A stretch of 64,000 nt of DNA, taken from Hirundichthys speculiger. Taxonomy: Eukaryota > Chordata > Actinopteri > Beloniformes > Exocoetidae. A model generated the notes under the pieces. That model searched no databases, was not told the origin of the DNA, and saw nothing but the letters and a program-made list of their open reading frames with translations. The stretch spans positions 117,585 to 181,584 of the forward strand of contig JAGFBZ010001232.1 in the NCBI GenBank assembly GCA_018398805.1. Direction: 5' to 3'. Made by a program: the position numbers and the translations under genes. Below are positions 21,951-33,506 of the stretch, one piece after another. The stretch's first letter is position 1. Each line of letters begins with the position of its first letter.

Positions 21951-22081
21951 ATTGTCGACCACAAACATCCGGGCCACTGAACACATCTGGGCATGCACGG
22001 GCCATAGCAACCAGGCCATAGCAACCAGGCCATAGCAACCAGGCCAAAGGGGAAAACAAACGTCACGCCGATATCGAGAAT
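21951..22081. mobile_element. 131-bp ISL2EU-like MITE, nested
   Basis: Left end ATTGTCGACCACAAACATCC, right end CACGCCGATATCGAGAAT, matching the ends of the element at 16733-17861. The middle holds three CCATAGCAACCAGG repeats (two in the larger copy). AT at both edges. It lies inside the hAT element 21300-22185. Confidence 0.75.
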
Positions 22082-22193
22082 AAATGTGATAGTTTTCAAT
22101 ATAAAAATGTTAATGATTAATCGATTATTAATCATTAATTCTCCCGACGATCGACGAATAAATCTCGACCAAATGCCCATCCCTAGTTCTGAC

Positions 22194-23225
22194 ATTGTTA
22201 AAACATCCTTACAGATTTATGTTGTTGTTTAGCTTGAACTATTTCTCTGCTTCTTGCAGCGTTGTTATATTAAAACTGCAGTTTTGGGCCTTTATTGTAT
22301 AATGTTGATGTCCGTGACCTTTGCTCTAGATTCTGGCCTGTTGAGGTCTATCACTTCTGATTATCATTCTGACTCCATCAAGTCAGAGTTTTGACACGTA
22401 GGCGTCTAAAGAAACTTATATCAAGGTTCTCCTGTCATGTGATGGTTTAAAGACGGCTGTTTATTTCTGATCATCCTGCTTTCTGTGATGTGAGTAATGA
22501 CCTCTGAACTCGTATACAACTTGGAGAATAAATCCACTTTGCACCTCTGTCGTAGTCAGTGTATCGTTTAACTGCCGATCGACTGTGTTACTAAACGCAC
22601 TATGTGTATATACTTATAAATGAGATGTACCTAAAATCTACATAACAAACGTTAATGTTGGCTTCAGCTCGTGTGGTGACGCTACTGGACGTAGTCACAA
22701 CGAGACAGTTAGAGACGCGTCATGAAGATGTCGTTGAAGAAGCCTGAAAAACAAATGTGATTAATAAAGTAACTGATTCCAGTCATGTCACTGATCTTTA
22801 TTTCATCTTTAATTCTAGTTAACTTGTCTATCTTGAGACGCATTGCTGCCATCAAACTCAAAATAACAGTTTTTTTTTTTTTTTTTTCGTCCGTGGAGTT
22901 GGTTTCCATTTACAGTTCGCACATCATTCAGACTATTTTTGTGAAACCGGTGGTAGTTCAGGAGGTAAAAGTTTTTATCTTTCACAAAACAAAAAAGTTT
23001 GGTAGCCGAAAAAAAAAAAAAAAGATTTTGTGAGGACGACAGTGAACCTCACAAGGATGAGCCAAACTCCGTCTGACAATCACAAAGCAGTTAAAATAAA
23101 TAAATTCTCAAGGTAAAACTTTGGTGTTTCTGCATCTACGCTGCTTCATACTGTGAAAGGGAGTCGCAGCGCTCAAAGACCAGACGGGCTGGACGGGCAC
23201 ACAGCAAACTGAGAAGAGTTATATT
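22194..23225. other. Unique DNA, no gene
   Basis: About 1 kb without recognisable coding sequence or repeat family; T run at 22870-22887 and A run at 23009-23023. Confidence 0.45.
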
Positions 23226-23234
23226 TTCTATTTT

Positions 23235-24290
23235 CTAAGCAAAAGCAGAGTTAATTCCTCTCTGAATAGAGTCAAATCTCCTTATATGTAACTCTAAGTT
23301 TACAAATGGAGTCAAAACAAAGTGTCTTCAGATCAAATCTGTAAGTTTCATTGTAGTAACATCAGCTCTGAACTATTTAACTCCTAACTCCAAACGTGGA
23401 TGTGACACTTAAAGTGTAAATCAGACTCCGCCCCCACCGTGCTACACAGGTACAGGAGCTAAATACCGACTGAGGAGCCTCTCGTTCAGCTGTACGTTTC
23501 ACCGTGGTTTTATGTCGACATTGTTCGTTAAGTAAAAGGAGCTAACTTTATGTTTGCGTTAGGTTTTGATATTTATATTAACCCTCTGGCACCTGGTCTG
23601 TCTTCAGTAGCGAGACACTCACGGTAAAGCTATGTCGCCACATTAGCCGCGCTAAGCAGTGATGATTTTAGTTCATCATTTGGTTCGCTAAAACTTGTAA
23701 TTTGATGGTAAAGACTGTATCTGCTACGGTAAAAAACGTTTTAGACCGTATTTTTGTTGTGTTGTTAACTTGGCTAAGCAAGCTAACGCTGAATAAGCAG
23801 TGTATTGGTTGTGGACTGTTAGCATTATGTTAGTGTTAACATTAAGTTAGCTAATGCCGACTTGTGTCCTATAGTGTTTTAAATGTTAATTTGTGGTGCA
23901 TGATTGAAATAAAGGAGTTTCAACTAAACATGATGGAATAATTTTTTTTTTGCAAACCCTATTTTTTAAGTATTTTTCTAGTAATTCAGAAGAGCTAATT
24001 TTACACCTTACAGTGTTAAAATGACTGTAACACTTGTATATTTAACCAACAATCCCGAAAGAGTTAATGTCTAACACTACATAAAAGTGTTGAGATAAAG
24101 TAACACTAGTTAGTGTTAAGAAGTGTTAAATTTTAACTCCAAAAAGAGTCAATAATTACACCAAGTTAGTGTTAAGGTACTAACTCTCTAAAAAGAGTTA
24201 AATTAACTCTTTGTGTTGTGGACTCATATAGACATTTCAAAAGTGTTGAAATCAAATCTGAGTGTTAATTTGAGGCTGATTTTGCTGTGA
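23235..24290. mobile_element. Possible MITE with AACTCT/AGAGTT ends
   Basis: Left part has GCAGAGTTAATTCCTCTC and right part is dense in AGTGTTAAATTTTAACTC, AAAAGAGTTAAATTAACTCT and AGTGTTAA words, which resemble a widespread fish MITE type. The borders are not clear and no TSD was found. The middle (23400-23950) is unique. Confidence 0.3.
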
Positions 24291-24481
24291 AGGACCTTCA
24301 ATCCCTCAGCTGACTCTGAAAAACCATCGTCTGTCTGTGATCAGAAAAACTTTACGAGCTCAGGAACGAGAAAAAAAATAACATGGCCGTTGCTCCGCTG
24401 CATCCAGAAATGTAACCTAAAAACATTCAGGAGCTCATAGGATGTATGAAAGGAACCGATCAAACCCTTCTGAGCGTCGGT

Positions 24482-24616
24482 CGGGTTAGGGTTAGGGTTA
24501 GGGTTAGGGAGGGTTAGGGTTAGGGTTAGGGTTAGGGTTAGGGTTAGGGTTAGGGTTAGGGTTAGGGTTAGGGTTAGGGTTAGGCTTAGGGAGGGTTAGG
24601 GTTAGGGTTAGGGTTA
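24482..24616 (+). repeat. Canonical (TTAGGG)n interstitial array
   Basis: About 21 units, nearly perfect TTAGGG, with two GGGAGGG interruptions and one TTAGGC. G-rich strand is plus. It lies about 170 bp left of the hAT element at 24782. Confidence 0.95.
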
Positions 24617-24781
24617 ACGTCGTCGTGTTGGTGAAGGAGCCAACGTGACTCAAGAGGTCCCGGATCGAATCCCAGTTGCATCACGAAGGACGTTCGCTGC
24701 GGCGCCGAACAGGAAGCAGCGTCCCGCGTAGGTGAAACGAGTGAAACAAACTTGCATCGACTGAATGGCCTGACTGCGGGT

Positions 24782-26256
24782 TAGAGGTCTTCGGAACAAC
24801 CCGACAACCCGAAAACCCGAGGTTCCGACCCGACCCGAATCGGGTCTCGGGTCCATTGAAAAGACGTGAGTCCAGGTTCTGGTCAGAATCGGTCCAGTTA
24901 GTCTCGGGTCCGGTCGGTGCTCTCTGACAGGCTGGGTCCACGTTTACTCCAGAGAGGTAAAGATATTAGCGGTGGCAGCTAATGTCAGGACTCGGGCCAG
25001 TTTAATTAATTATTCATTAACGTGGCGTGTTTGTCATGAAACAATCGTGTTGCCGTAGCGTGTTATTAGCGTGTTATTAGCGTGTTATTAGCGGTTTGCC
25101 CGGCAGCTGTAAAGCACAACAGATCGCCAACATGACAACACTGGATGAGAGAACATATTTACAACACGTCCTGACCGGTGTAGGCTATTAGCGTTAGCAG
25201 TTGCTACCAATAGCATCTGTAGCCACAAAGAAAATAACGACGTGGATTTATTGTTGTTTCCATCACGTAGCCTATGTAGCAACTGAACCGGTAGAAGAAG
25301 ACAACTATTAGCGTTAGCAGTTGCTACCAATAGCATCTGTATCTACAAAGAAAATAACGACGTGGATTTATTGTTGTTTCCATTACGTAGCCTATGTAGC
25401 AACTGAACCGGTAGAAGAAGACAACTATTAGCGTTAGCAGTTGCTACCAATAGCATCTGTAGCCACAAAGAAAATAACGACGTGGATTTATTGTTGTTTC
25501 CATCACGTAGCCTATGTAGCAACTGAACCGGTAGAAGAAGACAACTATTAGCGTTAGCAGTTGCTACCAATAGCATCTGTATCTACAAAGAAAATAACGA
25601 CGTGGATTTATTGTTGTTTCCATTACGTAGCCTATGTAGCAACTGAACCGGTAGAAGAAGACAACTATTAGCGTTAGCAGTTGCTACCAATAGCATCTGT
25701 AGCCACAAAGAAAATAACGACGTGGATTTATTGTTGTTTCCATCACGTAGCCTATGTAGCAACTGAACCGGTAGAAGAAGACAACTATTAGCGTTAGCAG
25801 TTGCTACCAATAGCATCTGTATCTACAAAGAAAATAACGACGTGGATTTATTGTTGTTTCCATTACGTAGCCTATGTAGCAACTGAACCGGTAGAAGAAG
25901 ACAACTATTAGCATTAGCAGCTGCTACCAATAGCATCTGTATCCACAAAGAAAATAACGACGTGGATTTATTGTTGTTTCCATCACGTAGCCTATGTAGC
26001 AACTGAACCGGTAGAAGAAAACAACTTTAGGTTAGAAAATCAAGTTTTATTCAACGCTAGACAACTTTTAAAATTAGCAGCTATGGGCTGGATTGTCTCG
26101 GTTCTATTCAGGTAACCCGGTTCTGTTCGTGGTTGGGTCAGGTCCAAATATTGCGGGTCCATTCGGGTTTGGACTCTCGAACTTGTGATAATAGCTCGGG
26201 TCGTGTCGGGCCCATTCGGGTTCAGGTCCATGAAAGTGGACCCGTGAAGACCTCTA
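24782..26256. mobile_element. hAT-like element with 120-bp internal array
   Basis: Left end TAGAGGTCTTCGGAACAACC, right end CCCGTGAAGACCTCTA: inverted match TAGAGGTCTTC. A sister copy at 33819-34627 shares all unique parts and has a near-perfect 8-bp TSD; here the flanks agree only 5 of 8. The middle is seven tandem 120-bp units. Words such as CGGGTCCATTC recur near both ends. No transposase. Confidence 0.82.
25185..26024. repeat. 120-bp tandem array with 240-bp higher-order period
   Basis: Seven units starting at 25185 and every 120 bases, each with GCGTTAGCAGTTGCTACCAA and ACGACGTGGATTTATTGTTG. Units alternate strictly: type A has GTAGCCAC and CCATCACG, type B has GTATCTAC and CCATTACG, as A-B-A-B-A-B, then a divergent last unit with GTATCCAC. 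So the array grew as 240-bp dimers. The minus strand is open as a 40-residue repeat; not a gene. Confidence 0.97.
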
Positions 26257-27840
26257 CTGTCTGTGTTCAGCCCCCCCCGGTGGAGACTTCTGGTATCACT
26301 CGTTCTTCCCGCGTGAAGAACGCTCTGCAGGCTGCAAGAGCATCTCGGGCCTAAAGGGGCGGACAGCTGGACGAGGCGGGACGTCTCCAAAGCTGTGGAC
26401 GCTACCTGGCGTCTCCGCCGCTCTGAGAGGCCGACACGTTCGCAGCCGCTCCGCACACACGTGCACGTCGCACCTCGCGAAGGACACGTGGGCCGATGAA
26501 TTACTGGGACGAGGTCATTTTAAATCAGGCGGAAGGACGGCGTGTTGTTCCTGCAGAGCGGCTCGTAATTAAAGGGAGGCGAGCGGCGGCGGGAAAGGCC
26601 ACGCGTCAGCCCCCCCCCCCCGCAGGCCCCGCGACGCCCCCGATGGGAATTTATGGTCCGTCCTCGCCGCGGCGTACGTGCGTACGAGCCGGACGCGGTA
26701 ACTTAAAAATCATATGCAGGAGCAGAAGGCGGCGGAGGAATTTGAGAGTTCGACGAGAAAGAAAAAATAAAATAAAAATGTGCTCTAGCGTGCAAAACGT
26801 TTTCCATAAAAGTTTCCTTTTTTTTCCTCCCCCTTTTCCACTTTTCTTTTACGTCACATTCTGTCTCAAATGAACGTCCATTCTTTCCTTTTTACGCCTT
26901 ACTTTCCCTCCACAACGCCCCAAACCGCCCGTTTCTTTTTTTTTATTTTCCCTCCTCTTCTGTCGCTCACTTCTCCTCTATCGCTCGATAAAACACTCCT
27001 TATACCCGTTGCTTTCTGACGTCTCTCCTTCCACCTCCATCCATCTCCTCCTCACCCCTCTCCCTCCCTCCCTCCTTCTCTATCCCCTTCCCGACAACCG
27101 CCGCCGCCGCCGCCGCCGCCACCTCGCTCGCTCTCGCAGCCGTTCACTCCATTTTTCTGCACATGAGATTTGCCTAACAATAAGTGGCTCTGCCCAAGGT
27201 CAGATAAGAGAAGCAGAGCCCAGGAAGCCACCGCCACTGTTTCTTTCATCCCCCCCCCCCTCTCTCTCTCTCTCTCTTTCCTCACAGCTTTCGAATTATC
27301 TCTGCAGCACATAATAATAATTACTGAGGACGGCAACACCGAGATAAGAATGCAGGAGCTGAAATGGTGAGACAGAGGGAGAGGGGAAGGAGAAGGGGGA
27401 CAGGTTAGAAAAACTATACAGGCGAGAAGGAGAGCAGTAAAGATATATTAGAGGGGCTGTGGAGCATGAGGGAACAAGGAGGGAAGGATGGAAGCTAGGA
27501 GCCAGACGACAGCGTGGAGAGGCTGCAGCCGGCGCCGTAAACGAGGAATCAGGAGCTCAGAAAATAGAGACCATTAAAGATGATTGTATATTTTTTACTG
27601 TCAAAAATCCCGTAAAGAGACCAAAATAAACCGCGTCGGTCCCTTCGCTTCTTCCCGACCGCCTTCGCCGTGCGTCGCCGTCAGCAGAGAGGTGATTGAT
27701 TCCCGCCGAAGACGCCGGAAACGGCTTCACACGGACCATTTTATCCCGTAAAAGCAGGTTTCACAAGACCAGAACCAAAACATCTGGTTAAAGCGGCGAA
27801 GTGCTCGCCGCAAATCATCGGGACTTCCTCTTCAGGGGCT
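26257..27840. other. CpG-rich unique DNA, no gene
   Basis: 26270-26760 is CpG-rich; 26800-27060 pyrimidine-rich; (CCG)8 at 27099-27121; CT tract at 27251-27280. The block 27150-27240 (ATGAGATTTGCCTAACAATA, AAGGTCAGATAAGAGAAGC) and 27290-27365 could be conserved non-coding. No domain in the open frames. Confidence 0.4.
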
Positions 27841-27849
27841 GGTGGGAAA

Positions 27850-28434
27850 TGTAGGATTATCGTACCAGAGACTCAAAATTATCGTATTTTGAGGGAAATT
27901 ATCGTACATCTGTCATAACCAAAATAACAAGCCCAATGATGCGCTATAGTCAAATATAATCACTCTAGTGATCAATAGCGTCTCACAGCTTCGTGGCGTC
28001 AGTACTGAATGGGGACCACATCAGACCCAATTTACAGTTGCGTCAGACTAATGTGTCCCCCAGAAACAAATGAGAGGTGGGAACTAAGAGCCAAATCTGC
28101 TTAAACTCCGTTTAAATCTCGCTCCACTTCCTGATCTGGTCCTGACTGTGAGCGTCTCGTGGGGCGGGAACAGCTGACCATTCAGCCGTTCATGCTAGCT
28201 GTTCTGAGACAAACACTCGTATCTCCCGCTCAGCAAAGCACGATTGGCTGGAAACATGTCACATGGGAACAGATGCCTTCAGGGTTCACAAAAAAGAACA
28301 AAAAACACACTCTCCATCAAACAGTTGCGGCAGGCAATAATTTGAACAAGTCAAATTATCGTACATTTGGCCTCTTTTTGGATTAATGATCGTACATCGT
28401 ACAGAGGGCCAAATTATCGTACACCTGGCAACGC
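27850..28434. mobile_element. Possible DNA element with ATTATCGTAC ends
   Basis: ATTATCGTAC-type words cluster at both edges (27857, 27882, 27900 and 28355, 28390, 28414), and the right end reads ATTATCGTACACCTGGCAAC GCTG, similar to the GGCAACGCTG terminus at 37770. No clean TSD. Interior unique. Confidence 0.45.
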
Positions 28435-28599
28435 TGCCGTCGACGCTCAGCACCGCTCAAGACTGCGGCGACTGGTTACACGGTCCTGGACCGGCCGGTC
28501 GGGGCTCAGTTGACCTGGATCTAAAGCAGCTCGGCAGGAAAACTGGGTAGAGGGAGTGGTTTGTCCGACCTAGCAACAGTAACTAGGAAGGGGCCGGTG

Positions 28600-28978
28600 C
28601 TTACCAAAAGGTCAATTAAATACGGTACACTCTTTTATTTTTGTGATGTCATGCAGGTGAAGGTGTTTTGCCATATTAGTCGTGCTCCCTCCTTTGGCAG
28701 TAACACGCTTCCCGCAGGTGTTTACCTGCGCCAGGTAGCCGTCATTTCCCAGACTGAAATGCAGCCAAACTCGAGAGCGGCGTCTCTTGGGATCCATGTT
28801 GTGGCGAGTGAAGTCCCGTCGGTGACGGACGTGACTAGCGCGGAGTTGAGTACGCCGGGCAGAGTAACATCAACAAACTAGTGCAGTAAATAGCGCGGAC
28901 ATTTAGGTTCCGGATTCCAGAACCGGATGTTAGGAACCGATTCCTACTTGGAATCGTTTTTCGGTGCCCGACCCTCGT
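28600..28978 (-). mobile_element. hAT relic, transposase 5' end
   Basis: On the minus strand: GGGTCGGGCACCGAAAAACG, a repeated GGTTCTGGAATCCGG-type leader, then a BED-finger open frame. The layout (terminus, leader, BED exon, then a GTAAGCACC donor-like word at about 28600) matches the first exon of a hAT transposase gene. The other end is not identified. Confidence 0.5.
28612..28797 (-). pseudogene. BED-finger exon of hAT (ZBED-like) transposase
   Basis: 61 uninterrupted codons from an ATG. It reads S-R-V-W-L-H-F, then N-T-C-G-K-R-V, then T-T-N-M-A-K-H-L-H-L-H. This is a BED finger with W-x-x-F, one cysteine and H-x3-H. The first cysteine of C-x2-C is a valine (Q-V-N-T-C), so zinc binding should be lost. 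Only the N-terminal domain is present; the catalytic core is absent. It is the least broken of the BED fossils here. Confidence 0.75.
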
Positions 28979-29470
28979 GACGAGCGAACTTGACTTCCTG
29001 AGATCGTGATTCCTTCACTTTAGAGCATTTCAGGAACCTTCCAGGTTGAACAGCTGGACAACAAGCTAACGTGAAGCCGTCGCACTCCCGCCGTTTTCAC
29101 CATCAGGCTCCGTTACCGTTTTTAAAAAAAAACCCAGTTCTGGATGAAGCGGCGTCGGACAGAGTAAGTCAGGTACCGCCAATGTGGCACCGCGCCGGCG
29201 GCAAAAGGGAACCCCGCAAGCTGTTAGTCATAAACATCCTGAATAAACGCCTGGGGGGGTCGTAATGATCTGTCTGTCTACATCAACACATCGATTTAAC
29301 GACTAACAGCCAAATGGCATCGATACCAAACGTTGTCATCGGATCAGAACCGGGGTTCTGATCGTTGACCCATCATCCGGTCGATCAATGTAATATCTTG
29401 CGAGGGGCGGGACTTACGCCCCGAGCAGGTACTGATCCAGTTCTATGGATGCAGAGACCCTGAATGCTTC
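28979..29470. other. Unique DNA, nothing recognised
   Basis: About 490 bases with no coding sequence, repeat or RNA gene recognised. Confidence 0.45.
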
Positions 29471-29474
29471 TGTG

Positions 29475-29606
29475 GCTGTGGCTCAGGTGGTTGAGCGGGT
29501 TGTCCGGTAACCGGAAAGTTGCCGGTTCAATTCCCATGCTCCCCTGGCTACATGAGTGGTCAGTAGACTAGAAAAGCGCTACAGAAATGTAAGTCCATTT
29601 ACCGTT
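29475..29606 (+). mobile_element. tRNA-derived SINE, internally short
   Basis: Head GCTGTGGCTCAGGTGGTTGA with an A-box-like TGGCTCAGGTGG, and a B box GGTTCAATTCCC about 45 bases later: a tRNA-like pol III promoter. The tail GAAAAGCGCTACAGAAATGT, AAGTCCATTTACC is of the type that ends a common fish SINE family (imitating a LINE 3' end). At 132 bp it is much shorter than such SINEs, so the body seems deleted. Confidence 0.75.
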
Positions 29607-30600
29607 CTCCTTCTGCATCGGTCGACGGTACGTCGCTTGACCTCCGTAGTCGACCGATATGGCGAAGGTGCCGGTACCAACGCTCCTAAACGCGTCGATA
29701 GCCCCGCGTGAAGCTGCCGTTCTCCTGCAAACACAAGTTAAAACTGCTTCGGTCACAATCAAAAGTTTCCACGTCTCACCGTCTAACGACCGACTAAATA
29801 AGCCGCGCTGCCGTTGGTCCGGCGCCTAAACGGGGCGTCTTCACATTCGAGTCCATTACGGTCGAAGGAGGAAGCAGATCGGACAAGAAGCGACATGTAC
29901 AGCGACGCCATCGTCATTATTATTTGGCTAATCATCAGCACAGTGCTGTCAAGTCCCAGGGTGTGAAAAAAAAGAAAAAAGAAACCGAGACAAACAAACA
30001 AAGGAGATTGCTTTCTCTGCCTTTAATGCCGGCGTGCAGCTCGGCGGCGTTTCTGCACCTGTGACAAACCGCCGCTCGCTGTCACATCGGTCCCGCGCTC
30101 TGCAGGGGTCAAATTGCCATTTTGCCACAAGATGAAGTGTCTCTTAAATTGATTATATTTCCACAATCATTCTGCGGGAGGAAAAAAGGAAAAAGAGTGA
30201 AATCGGTCTATTTTCACGCGCGTCCGTCTGCAGGGCGTAAATTAAGGACTTCGGACGCTCCGGTTATCTCGGCGCGCGGCACCTGCGTACGTGCAGGTGC
30301 ACGTGCGCGCACCAGCCGCGCTGTCCCGCCTGACCTCTGACCTCCATATCTGAGGGAGCAGCGTAAGCTTCCCAGTCCCTGAGCCGCTGCCCCCCCCCAC
30401 CTCCCCCCCCACCCACCACCACCACCCCCCCCAGCGCTCCACTCCCACCGCTCCCAGAGGACCCGCTATCAGCCGGGCTGAGCCCTTCTGCACCGGCCTG
30501 ATATCCGCCAAGGACTGGAGGGAGGGGGGAGGGGGGAGGGGGAGGGGGAGGGGGGAGGGGGAGGGGGCGGCGGCCGGGCGGGCGGCGAGCACACAGAGAG
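29607..30600. other. Unique DNA with possible CNE and GC-rich part
   Basis: 30095-30190 (AAATTGCCATTTTGCCACAA, CTTAAATTGATTATATTTCC) is a candidate CNE. 30260-30600 is GC-rich with C runs and a GGGGGA-rich stretch at 30525-30570. No supported gene. Confidence 0.4.
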
Positions 30601-30676
30601 CTGTGATTTACAGCGAGAGACGGAGACGGAGCGGGAATCAGCCTCCCTCTGTATTTCTGTTTGTTGTCTCTGTCTG

Positions 30677-30858
<182 letters not shown>

Positions 30859-31810
30859 CTCTCTCTGCGTGTAGCGATGATTATCGCTAATGTATTATTA
30901 CTTCAAACCACGGCAGATTAGCCCCCACCTCCGCCGCACCAATCTCACCACCCAGCCGCCGCTGCAGCCGCACCCCCCCAGCCTGTCGGGCGCACCAACG
31001 CCATTCTGACCACCTCTTATCTCCCAACTCAGGCCCCGTCACCCGGGTGACCCGTGAACTCGCCATCAAGAGGGGAGCAGGAGGAGGGGCTTGAATCATT
31101 GACTGAAGAAACCCACGGGGGAGGGAGGGGGGGATGTACAGAGAGGGGGGAGATTAAAAAAAAAAAGAAAAGAAAAACATCTTCAGAAATCCGTCGCTGA
31201 GATGACCCGAACCTGGACGCCGCCGTGGAGAGAGAGAGACGAAACCGTCGCCGAACCGCCGCCGCTCAAAAACAGAAGTTATTGTTGGACGTGTGGCATT
31301 TGTAGAAACGGCGAACAAGATTTCAGCCCCCGAGGTTCGTGTTGAGATTCAGCCTCCATTTATCACGCCGCTGCGCAGGAAGTGAAACCCTGCCATGTAA
31401 ACGCTTAAAAATAAAAAAATAACAGACCCGTTAAAAAATAAAAATAACAGACCCGTAAGAGCTCATGTGTTCGCTTTTTATCGATAGAGTCCTGCTGATT
31501 TTATTAGTACGATATTTGTTGTCCCGTTATTTACTTCCAACAATTAAGGAAGAGGACAAACATCAGCCCTGGATGGACCAATCAGGTCGCTGCTCTGGAG
31601 CGCTCACACAACGCCAGGAGGGAAAGACATCAGCTGCTGCTGCAGAGGACGGCGAACGGGAAGTCGGATCAGCGAGGAATACGGAGAAATGCAAACAAAC
31701 AAACAAAAAAGCTGCAGTTCAGGTCCCACAATGCTCAGTTAGTTTGTTTGGAAGAGCGACTGTTAGAAAGCCTGGTCTTTCTAAAACAGCATTAATCAAA
31801 CGGTGTACTT
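30859..31810. other. Unique GC-rich then mixed DNA
   Basis: No gene recognised. A short local duplication of AATAACAGACCCGT occurs at about 31420 and 31443. The open frame at 31465-31968 has no recognisable domain and runs into the next MITE. Confidence 0.4.
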
Positions 31811-32250
31811 TAGAGCTGAGAGATTTTATCGATTCTGCGATATATATCGATATTGTATTGAGTACTGAGTATCGATTTTTCAGCCGTGGGTTTCGATATT
31901 CTAAGCTTCTTTCTAAACCTCCGTGTCCCACCTTTAAAAGCTTGAAAGCAACAATTTGCTCTGTTTAAATAAGTGAAACTATTTTTCTCAACACATCTTT
32001 TATTCATTTTGTCCAGCATTTCCAAGCTGCCTGTCAGACATATAATGTGTAATTGATGCTTTCAGTTCAATTAACTCAAATAAAGTCATTGGAACACTCA
32101 CAAGATGTCACCAGAATCACTTTGTCCCTTTAAAATCTTTCAGAAAATGATGTTAATGTGTTGTAAGATGAATATCAATATATATCGTATTGTGAGCCGA
32201 ATATCGTGTATCGTATTGTATCTCGATATTAGTGTATCGCTACAGCCTTA
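31811..32250. mobile_element. hAT MITE, 440 bp
   Basis: Starts TAGAGCTGAGAGATTTTATC and ends CGCTACAGCCTTA; the ends pair as TAGAGCTG and TAAGGCTG. Flanking 8-bp duplications GTGTACTT (31803-31810) and ATGTACTT (32251-32258) differ at one base. Sub-terminal sequence is rich in ATATCGATATT. Non-coding. Confidence 0.85.
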
Positions 32251-32355
32251 ATGTACTTCCTACTGGAGCAGAGACATTAATCGAAACCGGCGTTCAGAAC
32301 CGATAACCGACATGCTCTTGGTTATTACTGAGATTCTTTGAGATTTCCAGTAGAG

Positions 32356-32729
32356 CAGCCGTTCCCAAACTTCAGATTATCACGACCCAATTTAAAATGT
32401 GAAAAATCTCTGCGGCTGTGATTACGCAAACCTGTAATCACGACTGTCATCGACATACAGGACTGGAGGTTTTATTCTGATACAAATCAACAAATAAGGT
32501 GACACTTGTCATATTACATTAAGATGACAGTAGAATAACACCTAACTGGTTTGTTTTGTACTTCTAAATGTTTTTTTTTAAATCATGTCATGAATATTTT
32601 ACAGTAATTAAAAACATATATAAAAAAGATCGATGATTTAAAACATATTCGTTTAACTTTAATGACGGCCCACCTGCGGTACCACGACGGCCCACCAGGG
32701 GGCCGCGGCCCACACTTTGGGAATCACTG
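32356..32729. mobile_element. hAT-like MITE, 374 bp
   Basis: Starts CAGCCGTTCCCAAACTTCAG and ends CACTTTGGGAATCACTG, forming an inverted repeat. Flanks CAGTAGAG and TAATAGAG agree at 6 of 8. Its left half matches the fragment at 16591-16732. Confidence 0.78.
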
Positions 32730-32946
32730 TAATAGAGCATCATACGCAGTAATCAAAGACACAGTATCCCAGCTCTGAGGTTTGGGCTCATCTGCAGCAG
32801 GTCACATGACCGCTGGAACCAGCTTCCGCTGTCGTGGCCCGTTGCATTATGGGATGTAGCGTTGGGAGGTAGGGGCGAAACCATCTCAGGACTTTACGTT
32901 CCTCTATTTTAAAAGTCTACTGGATGAGCTCTGGTCCACCGCCGGG

Positions 32947-33318
32947 TAGGAGTGAGTATTGGCAAGGACCTCGATATGTACCATGATACTTGGATCAAAA
33001 TACGATATTATCACGATATTGTAATATCACGATATATTGCGATATTCTACCCAGTTAATATCAAATTAAAAGTAGAGATGAAAAATCAAGTTGCTGTATA
33101 TGTTCATCAGATGATATTGATCATTCAGAGGACAAATTGAGTCAAAACTATTTGCTTCAAAACAACCTATTTATTGTTTATTATTGGTGTTTTTTCAGAT
33201 TTAAGAAACCATCAGTAACCAATAAAAAAATCGATATTAGGAGCTGAAAAATCGATATTATATCAGGTGGCCGAAAATCGAGATATATTGCCAAATCGAT
33301 TCTTTTTTCACACCCCTA
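32947..33318 (-). mobile_element. hAT MITE, 372 bp (family of 52425-52783)
   Basis: Starts TAGGAGTGAGTATTGGCAAG and ends TTTTTTCACACCCCTA. Flanks CCGCCGGG (32939-32946) and CCGTCGGG (33319-33326) differ at one base. It is the inverted counterpart of the element at 52425-52783, sharing GGACCTCGATATGTA-like, CATCAGATGATATTGATC and ATTGTTTATTATT sequence. Confidence 0.88.
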
Positions 33319-33506
33319 CCGTCGGGTCTCTTCAGCCCTGCTGAGTAAACACGGCCTCGTCGTTCCTCTTAACGCCATCATTCCGTCTCTGTCGCCGCGC
33401 CGTCATGCTAAGGTTACCGTGTGTGTTTGGAACCGCTGGAGTTACATACGTTGGGTTTTTATTTCACTAACACAGAGTTACAACAGGAGCACTAACTTTT
33501 GCACAT

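Larger units (their letters stand above)
21300..22185 (+). mobile_element. hAT element with perfect 8-bp TSD
   Basis: Starts TAGGGATGGCC and ends GGGCATTTGG-complement reading AATGCCCATCCCTA. The flanking 8 bases are identical on both sides: GTTCTGAC at 21292-21299 and 22186-22193. Internal TIR-proximal sequence is rich in TAATCGATTAATC. It contains a recognisable BED-finger fossil (plus strand) and a nested 131-bp ISL2EU-like MITE. The intact TSD suggests it is among the younger insertions here. Confidence 0.92.

Noticed and set aside
24655..24680. Box-B-like GGATCGAATCCC as a tRNA or SINE
   Set aside because: No A box at the right distance and no cloverleaf; isolated word.
25088..25816. 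Repeated 77-82-codon minus-strand frames
   Set aside because: 120 is a multiple of three, so the repeat stays open in one frame; it lies within a non-autonomous TE.
31465..31968. 167-codon open frame
   Set aside because: No recognisable domain; its 3' third lies in a hAT MITE with clear borders.
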